Positions 38,195-51,354 of a DNA stretch of 64,000 nucleotides are shown piece by piece. The first letter of the stretch is position 1, and every line of letters starts with the position of its first letter. The notes beneath the pieces are model-generated. The model ran no database searches and had not been told where the DNA came from. It worked only from the letters and a program-made list of their open reading frames with translations. Source of the DNA: Labia minor. Taxonomy: Eukaryota > Arthropoda > Insecta > Dermaptera > Spongiphoridae. The stretch spans positions 93,997,228 to 94,061,227 of the forward strand of contig OY720344.1 in assembly GCA_963082975.1 (NCBI GenBank). Reading direction: 5' to 3'. Both the position numbers and the translations under genes were made by a program.

Positions 38195-40087
38195 AGAGTA
38201 AGATGTGGAAATCATTTGTAAAATATTAGGTTACCCAGACGACTTAAATATAATAGGAGATTCGGCAATTGCAATTACAGATAGCGAGGAAACATTAATC
38301 GAGATAGGAAAAGAGATGGGGTTTGAAATTAATAGTGATAAGAAAAAATATTTAGTAACAAAGAGCAACAGTATTAACATACAAAATATAGAATTTGAAT
38401 ATGTAGAAAAATTGAATGTATTCACGAAGGATAATAATATTTGAGAAGAATCGAGGTTGCAATCGGGAAACGCCTGTTATCATGCCGTAAAGAGGCTTAT
38501 CTCACATCAAAATTATTATCAAAAGGAATCAAAATGAAAATATATAAAACAATTATTTTGCCTGTTGTATTATATGGGTGGGAGGGATGGTCTATGACGC
38601 TGGGAGATGAGAGTATAGGAAGAGAGTATAGAATAGGATTTTTTCCAGCATTTATTGGCCAAAGAAAGATGAGGTCACCGGGGAATGGCGGAGACTGCAT
38701 AACGAGGAATTGCACGACCTCAATGCATCTCCAGAAACAGTTAGGGTTATAAAAGCGAAAAAGCTGCGATAGGCAGGGGACGTGGCTAGAATGGGAGAGG
38801 AAAAAGATATTGGTGCGGAGACTGATTGGAAAACGTCTGCATGGAAGACACGTAGGAAGAGACGTTAGGCCCGATTCACACACAAGTGGCGTATGGCACT
38901 GGCGTGGTTCTGGGGTGGAACAGGTTTGTTAATGTAATTGCATTAGCTTATGACTCAATACCCACAGATATGGCGTGTTGGAGGCGTGGAAAATGGCACA
39001 AAGACCACTCCACTCCGACGCCACCGGTGGCTCGTAGGACTGGCACGCCACTTCTAGACCATTTCATTATTCATTTGGAGTGGTCTTCGTGCCATTTTCC
39101 ACGCCTCAAACACGCCATATCTGTGGGTATTGAGTCATAAACTAATGCAATTACATTAACAAACCTGTTCCACGCCAGAACCACGCCAGTGCCATACGCC
39201 ACTTGTGTGTGAATCGGGCCTTAGGCCTTAGGCCATACGCCACTTGTGTGTGAATCGGGCCTTAGGCCTTAGGCCATACGCCACTTGTGTGTGAATCGGG
39301 CCTTAGGCCTTAGGCCCGATTCACACACAAGTGGCGTATGGCACTGGCGTGGTTCTGGCGTGGTTCTTAAGATTATGTGAGTAAATTATTTTAATTAAGA
39401 AAATTTGATCTCATAATTGGATTTTCACGTAAGATTTTAATATATAATATATTTTTTAATATTATTTTTATAGTAGTTTAGTGTTATGCTAATTTTATAT
39501 TTTATTTTTATTTTGTTTACTTTTATTTTTTTTTAAATAAATTAATAACATTTAAAGTAGCATAAAAAAAGTAGCACAAAAAACACGTTTTTATAATTAA
39601 ATGCTGGCAAAATATAAAATTTGATTAAAAAGTTGAAAGGCCCGATTCACACACAAGTGGCGTATAGCACTGGCGTGGTTCTGGCGTGGAACAGGTTTGT
39701 AATGTAATTGCATTAGCTTATGACTCAATACCCACAGATATGGCGTGTTGGAGGCGTGGAAAATGGCACGAAGACCACTCCGCTCCGACTCCACCGGTGG
39801 CTCGTAGGGACTGGCACGCCACTTCTAGACCATTTGGAGTGGTCTTCGTGCCATTTTCCACGCCTCCAACACGCCATACGCCATATCTGTGGGTATTGAG
39901 TCATAAGCTAATGCAATTACATTAACAAACCTGTTCCACGCCAGAACCACGCCAGTGCGATACGCCACTTGTGTGTGAATCGGGCCTAAGAGAGATGGGA
40001 CAAGGGCTCAGTATAGGGACACTTGGAGAAATGTTGTTGCGGCCAAGAACTTTCGAGTATCTTTGAGCCACATAGATAGATAGATAA
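38195..40087 (+). mobile_element. LINE, family L1a, copy 3, interrupted by a foldback element
   Basis: This is the longest copy of the family. It begins in the reverse transcriptase palm (I-L-G-Y-P-D-D-L-N-I-I-G, with Pro where Ala is usual in the Y-A-D-D box), continues through I-L-P-V-V-L-Y-G-W-E-G-W to the R-S-P-G-N-G-G region, is split at 38867/39987 by a 1.1-kb foldback element, and resumes to the tail (gccacatagatagatagata). Frames are broken in several places, so it is inactive. Confidence 0.85.
38868..39986. mobile_element. foldback element with two nested hairpins and 41-bp tandem units
   Basis: Outer ends are exact inverses (ggcccgattcacacacaagt at the left, the inverse at the right), flanked by TA (38866-38867, 39987-39988). 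Inside are two hairpin modules of about 350 bases, 38868-39220 and 39639-39986, each with the same inverted arms (ggcgtggttctgg, caggtttgt and ccacagatatggcg words). Between them are two 41-bp direct repeats (39221-39261, 39262-39302), a partial third arm (39315-39363) and about 275 bases of unrelated A+T-rich DNA. No coding capacity. It inserted into a LINE, whose sequence continues on both sides. Confidence 0.85.
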
Positions 40088-43000
40088 AACATATACAATA
40101 ATAATATATATAATTAATTTACTGATTAAATTAAAATATATTTTAAATAAGAACACAAAAAGAAATGAATGTTTTATGTAATATACTGATTGAAACAAAA
40201 TGGATGAAAATCTTTTACTACTTTCAACCAAATACTATGTACCACTCGGGGGAACAGGGGGCGAAGGCGCTCTGAGCAGCTAGTAAGCTTCTAAAGGAAG
40301 AAGAAATATAATGATAATTAATAAATAATGTATACGTGTATTAAATAAAAAAATATTTTAAACAAAATATTTTTTTGTAAAATAAAAGTGAACATGGCAT
40401 ATGTTTTGTTCCAAGGTGTACAATGCACAAAATTAGAAATTTTAGAATGCCATGCTATTAGGTTTAACTTCAGTGTACAATAATAATTTTAAAAATTTTC
40501 AATAAATCTTCACTATGAAATTGACCGAAATTTTATATGAAAGTTACTTACTAATAATTAATTAATATAAAAATTAATAATCTATAGATATAGAACTATT
40601 CTTTTTTATAATTATTTTATTAAAATTATGTATTGAGTGTGTGTGTGTGTGTGAAATTTAGCTCATAAAATAGCATATGTTTCTGATAGATTATATATAT
40701 ATATATATATATATAGGATGACCATTCGTACTGTTTATTTCATATTTTTCAACCGTACCGTAGTTTTAATAAAAATATCAATTTTGTCCAGTTTTTAACA
40801 AAATTGTAAAAATCGAAAATTATGTTATGGAGTCTTAGAAGTTTTTATGATAAGGAGTTGAAAGATCGAAATTTGCTGCGTACATTACCACTTAGGAGAA
40901 ATCACTCCTCCACCTCTAACCAAATTATTTTATCAGTTCTGTCACTTTACAATAATCGTTTGTAGAATTAGTATTATAGGTTTATATAATTAAATATTTT
41001 TATCATTTTACTTAAATTTATGAATATATAATATTTGAAGAGTTTTGAATTAGATTATACATATTTTTGTAATTTTTCCATTTAATTTTGAATTCATAAT
41101 TTTATAACATCGTCCCATTGTTGAAATTTCAATGTCCCTTTTTGTTACTAAACAATATGGTAACCCTATATAAATATATATATATATATAGAGAGAGAGA
41201 TATAGATATATCCATTATCCTATATATTAATCAGATTTTAAAAATCCTTTGCTTATACTATAATCAAAATATATATATTCTCATTCAGCCAAAGTCATCT
41301 GAACTATCCTGAGTCATATTAGCCAAAAATTGATTATCAAATGATCAATGATTTAAATAAATACTTTTTTCTTTTCTCTCTCTCATACACATTCACTCTA
41401 TCCTGAACTACCTGCTTTGGGAAACAAAAAAAGTGCCACGCAAATCAATTCAAATGAGGTTTTAATGCTCTCAATCCAAGGTACAACGCCCATTATTTCT
41501 CTTTCAAAATTTTCCATCTTTTCACAAAAATTTAATATTATGCTACTGTCCAAAAATTGAGGAGTTAAGATCAAATCCTTGGCCTTTATAATATAGAACG
41601 TAATTATTTAAAAATAGAAAATGAATTTGCTCTTCCATCGGTTTTATATCTAGACAATTATACATGAATTGTATAGAAAAATTTAAGCTTCACTCAATTA
41701 AATTATTTAATTTTTTAAATAGAAAATAGAATGCTAACTTAATTGTTAATTAAATCAATTATGCTAAGAATGTACTATTAGAGGTGTGTGAAATGTATAT
41801 CAGTTGACCTTGACTTTTGGTTCTATTAAATCTCATCGGATTTTTAGAAGTCCTTGGACAATCTTTTTTTATATTTTGAACAGGTTGCTTGAAGAAAAGA
41901 TTTAATGATATTTTATTTATTTACTTATTTAAGATTAAGTTTATAATGTATAAACCTGTAAGAATAGGATATAAAAGAAAATATAATATATGGTACATAA
42001 AGAAGATTATATATCCTACTAAATGATGGTAAAATCTAGATAAAATTAAGATCAATGTCTTTACTTTTTAGATAGTTATGAATTATATTTAATAACATAT
42101 TAGTTACTTAAGTTATAGTTAATAAAGAGACCGCCTCTGAAGTACTATAATATAGGTACATATACTACGAACTTTAACTCTGCATTGACCCGTCTTCCAG
42201 TTTTTATAACAATATGCTAACTAATAATTTTCATAATATTAAATTGAAGTAATTTTATAGATTTTTAATTATATTTTTTTTAAGTATAAAAAAATTTACA
42301 TTTATGTAAACATGAGGTGTATTTGGAGTCACAACAAACACCGTTATCTCCCATCTAGCCATTTTAAAGTATAAATATATGTTTTAAACAATTTTTTATT
42401 TGAATTGTAATAATCAATTGAAAAAAAAACTAATTGTAAAACAAAGTAATAAAGAAAGAATCTTAAAAACGAATATTTATTATTTTAAAATATTTTTAAA
42501 GTACCTAACGGATGTTTCGTGGTGTGAAAAAATTACATTTGAACATCTTGGTTGGTTCTTAAGTGGGGTAAAGGTATTGTATGATGAGTACAACGGATCT
42601 TCTTAAACTTAAACTTGATTTTCTTGATCGGAGGCCTCTACTTCTTATTTCAAACTTTCCAATTTTTATCACTATTTATTTGACTGATTTCCCACCTAGA
42701 GAAAAATTCCCTTGAAGATCCAGGTCTCAAACCAAGAGGTTGGTAAGAAAATGTGTTATCCCTCACTGTCTGATACCTTCTATTTTCATAAAATTGATTT
42801 GAGATAATTTAACACAATTTGACACAAATGTTAAGTTTGATTAGTATAATTCAGCACACAAACACAAAACAACATTCAAAACAGTGCATAACAAATTAAT
42901 TAATGTAATTATTAGCCTAAGGTCACTCAGAAAACAGTTGCATGACTAAAGCGCTATGTAGCAGCATTATTCAGTTGCCAATCAACAAATCTTTTGTCAT

Positions 43001-43382
43001 AGAACTGGTTAGTGCTGCTTGAAACTGCTTTATGTGTGGTTTAAGCTATTTAATATTTTTCAGATAAATATCATATTTTTCTTAAATGCATAACATAATA
43101 AAAATTATCAAAATTAGGCACAATAAAGAAAAAGACTAGGACTAGCTAACTTGACCCATGTGATAGATTCTTAAAATAAAGAAGGGCCAATAATTAGAAA
43201 ACATTATTTTTTCATTAAAATTAATTTATTCATTAAAATTATTTTAAAGATCATTGATTTATCATATAAAACTACCTTATTTATTAAAACATTTAAAAGA
43301 ATTATTTATTATCAATTAATTTAAGAAAACTTAATAGTAAAAAGAAGACATAAGAAAATCATAAGCATGCCGTGAATAAGAG
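40088..43382. other. spacer between ACS2 and ACS3
   Basis: A+T-rich with (GT)n at about 40636-40653, (TA)n at about 40691-40713 and (TA)n(GA)n near 41176-41202. A short G+C-rich patch is at 40236-40300. A decayed SINE copy is at 42589-42770. No exon seen. Confidence 0.45.
42589..42770 (-). mobile_element. decayed tRNA-derived SINE, copy 2
   Basis: It shares the tail block ttttcttgatcggaggc and the words aattcccttg and gtctcaaacc with the SINE at 46905-47106, in the same order but with many differences. Confidence 0.5.
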
Positions 43383-46300
43383 TCACTTATCAGCCTGGTA
43401 CATTTTTCGTACCGTTTGTCTCATATATTTTCCCGAGGGTGTTTTTGGCAGAGAATCTGTAAATTGTACTCCACCGTGGAGCCAATTTATTTCTTGCAAA
43501 TGTTCTAAAAAATATTAAAAATGGTTATTAAATGCAATTATCAATTTGCATCATGGATATTTTTAAATTTTTACCTTTACAATGATTAATTATCATCTCT
43601 GAAGTCAATTGAGAATCAGGTGAACGGACAACAAATGCTCTTGCATGCTCCCAATCAAAGTCATGGGGGATTCCCACCACGCAAACCTCACTAATTCCAG
43701 GTAGTTCTAAAAAATATCGCAATTATCAAGATACTACTAACTGATTATAAAATCAAAAATTAGAAAGAAATTTTTACTCACTATGTATAATATTTTCAAT
43801 TTGATTGGCATTAATATGATGACTTTTATACTTAATTAGTTGTTTAATTCGATCCACAATATAAAAATATTCTTCTTTTGTATAATATGCCATGTCGCCA
43901 GTATGCAACCATCCCTTAATTTATAAGAAAATATGACCATTAGTTATTAAGAAAATGATTATTTTTACTTAATATATTATTTATTTTTAGAAGATGAATA
44001 ATATCATCAAAATAATAATTTAGAAAAATAATAAAAATTCTGGGTTCACAAAGAACAGACAAATTCAAGGTCAAGAATACCCAATTGTAAAGCAATGGGG
44101 AGATAAGGAAAACTAACAACTGATGAAAGAAGTTTCTGAGATATATAATGGTCCAAATCGCGCAAATAATAATAATAATAAATTAAATAAGTATAAGCTA
44201 AATTCACTTCGATTTAAAAATTATCGAGGAACAGAAACTTTTTTCAACATTGGTAACGATTAATCAAGAAAAATAAGTTGACCTGTGGCCAGGTCCGAAC
44301 CGACCGACGGTTTGAAGTAAATTAATTTCCAGCTACAGAAACAATTTCAAATAATTTTAATATATCTATTAATGTAATAAAAAACAGATATGAATATAAC
44401 ATAAATATTTTTAATTTTATTTTATTTATAATATATATGTAAGACCAGGCTGTGACGTCATGAATGGCTGGATGACGTCTTATAATTTTAAATTAAGAAA
44501 AAACTAATAAAGATGATTTTTCTCGAGGATAAAACAAAGTGCATAATTTGTAGTGATATGTAAAATATCTCCTCATGTGAAATTTGGTGTGAAAATAACC
44601 CTTCCCTTCCTATCGTCGATCGCTAATACTACCACTTCCCGTTTCCGGATTTGCACCAAAAGTTGATCAATTCATCATACTGATGCATTAAGTAAATATA
44701 CCAAATTTCATCAAAATCCGTTGAGCCGTTGAGATGTACACATGTATACGGACTGACGGACAGACATCATGCTAAAAATACTTTTTTCTGTTAAGAAAAT
44801 GCTTGATTCGTGGAGATATGTAAAAATCTCCACATGTGAAATTTGGTGTGAAAACAATACCTCCCTTACTATCGTCGGTCGGTAAACATGTATGTATGGT
44901 CTTTAAATGACATTTTTTGAAAACAAACTAAAGATAACTAAATAATCAACTATCATTATCATTGATGGTCACCTCTTCATCGATAGCTTCAGCTGTGGCT
45001 TTTGGATTATTATGATAACCTTGCATCATAGTTGCAGTTTTGATACACAGTTCTCCATTTTGATTGGGAGGTAACGATTGGCCAGTTTCAGAATCAATGA
45101 CCTAAAATATTAATTAATTAATAAATAATGATGTTATATATTTTACAAGTACTAAATAAAATAAAAGTGAAACATTACTTTTCCCATTGTTCTGGGTAAT
45201 AGTTTTCCAATAGTTCCTCTAGGAAAATCTCTATTGGAAACAGCAAAAACAGATGGAATTTCTGTCATACCATAACCATTAACAAATATAACATTTTTCA
45301 ATTTCCTCTCTGCTAAGTTAAGAATTTCTTCAGGGATAATTCCTCCTCCAAAAGATATTAATTTTACAGATGACAAATCATAGGAACCCCAGTTATATTT
45401 CATAAATTGACCAAAATATCCGGGTGTTAGAAATAGAAAGGCGATCTAATTGTTCACATTAAAATAAATGTAATATAAAATATAGTTTAGTTATATTTCA
45501 AGTAATAACTTCTAAAAATTATAGATAATATTTAATTCCATTTTAAAGAACAATAATTACCTTATATTTATCAATACATTTAAGATAACTTTCACAATCA
45601 AAATCTAATAAAATGTTTGTATAATTCAATGCTAATGCTCTTAAACGGCAAAAAACACCCGACATCCAATAACCACCTATAAAAATTTTAACCAATAAAA
45701 AAAATGAACAAATTCCTGAAATCTTGAAGAGAGAAATTTACCTGTTAAAGTTATAAAATATTGACCAAATTTCATTTTGTTAATTGAAAAATAAAAAGCG
45801 GTTAAAAATGATTTATCTGTATGACGTACCCCTTTTGGTAAACCGGTTGTTCCTGATGAAGGCATTATCAAACAACAATGATCTCCTAATTCGGATTCAG
45901 GGAGCTGAAGAAATAGTTAAGAAACAATATGAATCTCTCGAAACATTACATATTTGTCAGATTTGTTATAAATGTCTTTGTAAATTAATCTCAGATGACT
46001 AATTTTAATTACTTAAAAACTCATTTTTCACTTACTTCAATAGGTTTAAAATTATTCACTTCAATACTCCAAAGATCTACAAGATATAAACAATTTTCAA
46101 AATTGTCATTTTCTTCTTTTCTCCCTATAATAACCATTTGAGCCGTTTTTAATGATGTTAATTTATAAGCTTCTGATACTCTTGGATAAGCTTCCTTTGT
46201 CACAATTATAATTTTAGGCTTGTAAATATTAAAATAATGAATATAATCATCTAAAAAAATAAAAAATAAAAAAAAATATAGAAATCAAAGGAAATACAAA

Positions 46301-48192
46301 TGTATTTCGATGATACCAATTGTATACCCGTCATAAAGAGGGGCGAAAGGATTTCCATTCCAGAGGCAACCAAGTAAACAAGGACTGAAGGCCAATTCAT
46401 TTCCACAAATGACAACTGTAAGATCTTCCAAACCACATCCTAAATTAGATAAGGAATGACTGATTGATTTTGATTGTTCGATTATCTCTCCAATGGTTGA
46501 TTTCTCTTCCGTTAATTCAACGACCTGAATAATTAATTAAATTCAATTAATAGTTATTTCGAATGAATTAAAAAATAAATTTGTCAAACGACAAAAATTA
46601 TAAATATCATTTATTATTTTTAATATTTTCTATTATTTTATAAATATATATTTGAATGATTAAATGATTTTAAAGAAATATTGAAATATTGTTTAAACTA
46701 TATAAACTAAAATATGATTAAGTATAATTTAAAATTTATTTAAATTTTTATTTATTTATTATTATTTTTAATTATGTACATATTTATTTCTGGATTCAAT
46801 ATGGATGAAAAGGATTCGAACTGGAATGTTAAATTTTATAATTTAAATTATAATAAAAAAAACAACTCCTATCAAGTCGGTTATATCAATGAGGTGTCCT
46901 CAGTAGAACGGATCCTTTCAACTTTTACCTTGGTTTTCTTGATCGGAGGCGCTATCAAGTAGCTTTTCCCCAATGTTGTTCCCGGAGGCTGGGTTGACTC
47001 CGTCCCATAGACCCCAGCTATGGAATTTCCCTTGCCAGGCCCGGGACTTGAACCCGTGACCATATGAATGTGAGGCAGGTTCGCTACCCGCACACCCAAT
47101 GGCGCCTTATCTAAATTATAATAAACTTGTTTATAATACAAGTATAATTTCAAATTAATCAAATGATTTCTAATTAATTTAATTCCAAAAAAGATAGAAG
47201 AAAATTATTTTTGTTTTTTATTGAAAATAATAAAAAAAATTATTGAAAAAAAAACAATTGTATAATTATGATTTTACAATTTAATACATCTGCATCAATG
47301 ATCCACTAATCCCCAAAATATTTGATGAAAAATTAATTATATAAATATATTAATAGTTAAAAATGAATATTAAATTTTAAGAAAGAAAATAAAATGGTTT
47401 ATCACTATATATACATTATATACATTAATATATTATATATTAATTAAATTTGCTGAATTTAATTTTTTTCGCCTAAAGGTAAAAGCCATGTTACCTTATA
47501 TTTGTTTTATTTATATTTTATAATTTAAAAATTTTATTTTTCTTATTTATTTTTATATCTTTATATCTTTTTTCCAAATACATATATAATGAATTCATGA
47601 AAAACTAATAATAGAAATGAACTTTATATAATCGCTTGAAATAATTTTTTTTTCATTATATATATATAACCTTTAATTGTTTTAATTAAATTGCATATAA
47701 TTATCTTTAATTAGAAATATAATAATTGCAATTGACTTTTGTTTGTTAAATCATGTATATTCAACTATACACACACACATTGTACATAATGAACATTTTT
47801 TTATGAAAATTTGAAAAACATAGTTTTATTTAATAAATAAAAATTATTAAGAATCTATATTGAATATTAATATTATTTTATAGTTTTTAAAATAATGAAT
47901 TTGTAATAAATAATCAAATTACACTCATTTTTAAATATTTATTTAGGTCTATTTTGAATTAAAAATTAATTTGTTTATTTATTTTTAGATAAATGAAAAT
48001 TGAAATTAACATTGACTCCTATAGAGATAAATAAAAATAAAGACAAATGGAAATAAAAATATTTACCTCTGCAAGTGATGTCCCTTCATGTTTAATTAAA
48101 ATTTCCCAAAGGAATTTTCCCAAAGTTTGTGTCGGTGCTTCACGAAAATCTCTTTTGTTCTCTTTGCCATAAATAATATAATCTTTAGACAT
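43383..48192 (-). CDS. ACS3: luciferase-like acyl-CoA synthetase (ANL superfamily), 536 aa
   Basis: Exons: 48192-48067, 46524-46317, 46250-46036, 45904-45742, 45676-45561, 45445-45179, 45101-44973, 43914-43782, 43706-43575, 43504-43383, with the phases of ACS1. It starts M-S-K-D-Y-I-I-Y-G-K. Motifs: S-S-G-T-T-G-L-P-K-G-V P-loop, G-Y-G-M-T-E, T-G-D-M-A-Y-Y, hinge D-R-I-K-Q-L-I-K-Y-K-S (Gln replaces the Glu of ACS1 and ACS2, and Ser the usual Gly), and P-K-T-P-S-G-K-Y-M-R-Q. It ends Y-Q-A-D-K, no peroxisome signal. Intron 1 (1.5 kb) holds a SINE and intron 7 an R1 repeat; other introns are 65-131 bases. Exon 3 is shorter than in its sisters (215 versus 221-236), a gap before the P-loop exon. 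Substrate unknown. Confidence 0.94.
44275..44890 (+). repeat. dispersed repeat R1, longest copy (ACS3 intron 7)
   Basis: The left ~425 bases match 541-965. The copy then continues with tccgttgagccgttgagatg and a tacggactgacggacagaca stretch, which also appears inverted at 63040-63165. The word aatttggtgtgaaaa occurs twice within it (about 44580 and 44840), so it has an internal partial duplication. No coding capacity. Confidence 0.75.
46905..47106 (-). mobile_element. tRNA-derived SINE, best copy (ACS3 intron 1)
   Basis: Read on the minus strand it starts ggcgccattgggtgtgcggg, passes an A-box-like region (gtagcgaacctg) and a B-box (ggttcaagtccc), and continues through a G+C-rich body to gcctccgatcaagaaaac. 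Relatives are at 42589-42770 and 968-1035. The open frame across it is incidental. Confidence 0.7.
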
Positions 48193-49881
48193 TATTTTTT
48201 GATATATGCTTCATATATAAATAAAAATGTATATTTAATAAAAAAAAATTAGATGATTTTATTTAAAAACACTTTTATCAAATGATTCCACTTAAATAAG
48301 CTTATACTGAATACTGATGCAGAAATAAGTTTCAAAAATCGGATTAGTTATCTGACCTCATCTGACCCTAATCTAGTGATAAATAAGAAGGTAAGTAAAT
48401 AAATTAAATAAACTCTCAAAAAAATTACTTTTATTAATAAATAAGTTATTTATTATAATATTCAAATCAAAAGACTATTCCAAATCATTCCTCTACCAAC
48501 ACTTTAACCGTTAACTTAAAAATTAAAAAGAATCCAACTCCATCAAAAAGATGGATTACAAAAAGTTAAAAGAGAATTATTAAAATTACAAAGAAGTCTT
48601 TTAGTAAAATCTGAAGTGTCTCCATTCAACTATCTCGCAAATTTCAATTGGATTAAATAACATATTTTATTTAAATTAAATTTAATTAATTATAAATTAT
48701 AAATTAATATAAATAGATAATATTTATTAAACCAGCCTGTTTGGCTTTTTGTTGATGGCACCACGTCACGTACTGGCGCGTGATTGCCTGTTAACGTGTT
48801 AAAAAATTAATTCCGGTACTTTCAGCGATTCAATCAAGCTGAAATTTTATATATAGCAGTGTTATACAATTTAAAAAAAAGGAAAAAGACAACATCATTA
48901 AAATATCTTCCGAAATATTTTACGAATACCAGGTAAAAGAATTTAGAAAAAAAAAGATCCACCAATTAAAATTTAAAAATATTTCTTTGGACTATAATTT
49001 GCATATATTCTAATTGTTAATTGAAAATAAAATTATAATCTATAACAAACAGAATGCAAATTTTGGAAAAATTTAAATAGTAACATTTTACAGAAAATGT
49101 CAAATAAAATATTAAGGAGGGTTGTTTTGGGTCATTAATTAGGATTAATTAATTAATTAGGACAAAAGAGGCAACACAATTCGAAACAATATATAATTTT
49201 TCATAAAATATTATCATAATTTTTTAACTCCTAATCAGTGTCGGTACGTTTTAAAATTAGCTTTTCCAGCTAGAATTGATAAAATATAACCCAAATCAAA
49301 TTTCCAGTGACGCAATATCGAACTTATTAAAATTTTGGGAACCACACAACTTCAAAATGACGCAAAATGAAATGACGCTGCTTGGTGTCTATGAGAAATA
49401 TATAATTATATAGCCAATGAGAGAGAGATTTTAAAATATCAACGGTGAGTGGGATTCAAACTTACCTCAATTTTTGTTAAGGTAGGGGAATAAAGAAATC
49501 ACAAAAGAAGAAAGACACGTTATGTTTTGGTACAATATAAGATCAATTAATTTATATGAATGAAAAATTGCTTGTTAATGAAGTGAATTGATTATTTTTT
49601 ACAAAGCTATAATAGATAAGAATTACATTTGATATATTTTATCACTTTTATCTTTTCCTTTCCACATCAATTATTCGATTATAGTATCATAATCTACTTA
49701 GATAATTTCAAAAAAAACTTTTCTCAAGTCATACCTAATCAATATTATCCTTTTATACAACCAAAAATTATTATAATTCTTTAAAAATCATTCTATATTT
49801 TAAAGAATAATAATTAAAGAAATATTCTTGTCTATGATATACTCTTGTACTCTTTTGTAATATATAAACTATTAAAAAAAA
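48193..49881. other. 5' flank of ACS3 and spacer
   Basis: Holds a truncated HINE-like copy at 48610-48881. The rest is A+T-rich with no exon or other recognisable element. Confidence 0.45.
48610..48881 (+). mobile_element. HINE-like element, copy 3, truncated
   Basis: It begins tctgaagtgtctccattcaa then the subterminal repeat actatctcgc, and includes the gatggcaccacgtcacgt block, but ends before the microsatellite and hairpin. Confidence 0.6.
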
Positions 49882-50478
49882 TCTGGAGTGTCTGCACTCG
49901 ACTATCTCGCAATTTGAATTGGATTAAATAACATAATATATTATATTTAAATTAAATTTAATTAATTATAAATTATAAATTAAAATGAATAAATAATATT
50001 TATTAAACCAACCTATGTTTGGCTCTTTGTTGATGGCACCACTTCATGTGTTGGCGCGTGAGATTTACATTGTTAAAAAATTAATTCTGGTGCTTTCAGC
50101 GATTCACTCAAGCTGAAATTCTATACATATATAGCAGTTGCATGCAATTTTTAATCATGTGAAAAACTATCAAACATATATCTTTATTTTTACAGTCACT
50201 TTAGAGGAAACAAAATCAAAACGTTGTAGGTAATACCCTTCTTCCGAAAGAGCTTCATTTCTCAAAACTTCGGATCTTGAATAATGCCCGTCTACAAAAT
50301 TTCATGATTCTAACTCAAACCGTTTTTGCATAATCTTGTCTACATACACACACACTCCACAGACAGACATTTTTCTCAAGCTTAGTGAAAATGACTCAGG
50401 AAGTTGAACGTATAAAAATATCAAAATCTCGACATCGAAAATTTTCGTGATCGAAATACTATCTCTGACGAGATAGTA
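49882..50478 (+). mobile_element. HINE-like element, copy 4
   Basis: The complete layout is on the plus strand: tctggagtgtctgcactcg, subterminal repeat actatctcgc, body, short CA-rich stretch near 50343-50356, then the terminal hairpin at 50458-50477 (actatctc tgac gagatagt). It lies between ACS3 and ACS4. Confidence 0.68.
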
Positions 50479-50593
50479 ATTATAATGATTAAAATGAATG
50501 TTTTCTAATATATTTATTCACCATAGAGAACATAATCTATCTTTGATGAATTGAGCTGATTTCCTTTATACTTGATCAATAATTCATATAGAA

Positions 50594-50846
50594 CAGGGCT
50601 TCTTAAACTGTGGGTCGCGACCCCCAGGGGGGTCGCAAAGATTTGATACTTTTGATTCATTATAAATAAAATTTTAAAATTAGTATACACACTACGTACA
50701 AATATAAATACAAATAAAATAGTGCGATATTACATCTACATCTACGGTTAATATAATAATATATTTCATTATATGGAGGAGGGGGTCGTTTAAAATTTCC
50801 TAAGCTTGAAGGGGGTCGCTATATAAAAAAAGTTTAAGAAGCCCTG
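50594..50846. mobile_element. hAT-type MITE with a perfect 8-bp target duplication
   Basis: Inverted ends (cagggcttcttaaactgtgg; inverse aaagtttaagaagccctg) with ATATAGAA at 50586-50593 and again at 50847-50854. The inside has paired ccccagggggg words. 253 bases. The exact duplication implies a fairly recent insertion. Confidence 0.9.
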
Positions 50847-51354
50847 ATATAGAACAAATTCCAAAAAAATTTGAAAAACTGAAACATATTATTGAAACTT
50901 ATTTATGGAGGTATCTCTTAAAGTAAATATTCTAAATTATTATAATAGAATAAATATAACTTCATTGATTTGTTTTTAATTTATTTTATTACAATCAAAT
51001 AATAATCAAAATATTTAAAACATAAAAAGTTATATTGCAATTTAAATGAAATGAAAATATAATTTAAATAATCAGAGATGAACCAAAGTAAAATCCGCGG
51101 ACCAAATTATCATTCTTGAGAGCTCATTAATGATGGTGATGGTTTCGCCAACATCGTTAGTACGGATCAAGAATAATAAGTCGAGTAATTTGCCATTAGT
51201 AAGTGAATATTAAACATCAGATTAAAAATACGCCACCGAAACATGACAGGCAACAACTTGGGCCATTCCAGTATATAAATATAAAATTCAATTAATAATA
51301 TTTCATTTTCATTTAAATAAAACTTAGAAAAATTATAATAATACAAAGAGAGGT

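Noticed and set aside
38497-38883. 128-codon minus-strand open frame, and similar ones at 10135-10458 and 59306-59578
   Set aside because: They are opposite-strand shadows of LINE coding remnants.
39185-39320. Tandem 41-bp repeats as a CRISPR-like array
   Set aside because: The units are direct copies without unique spacers, inside a foldback transposon in eukaryotic DNA.
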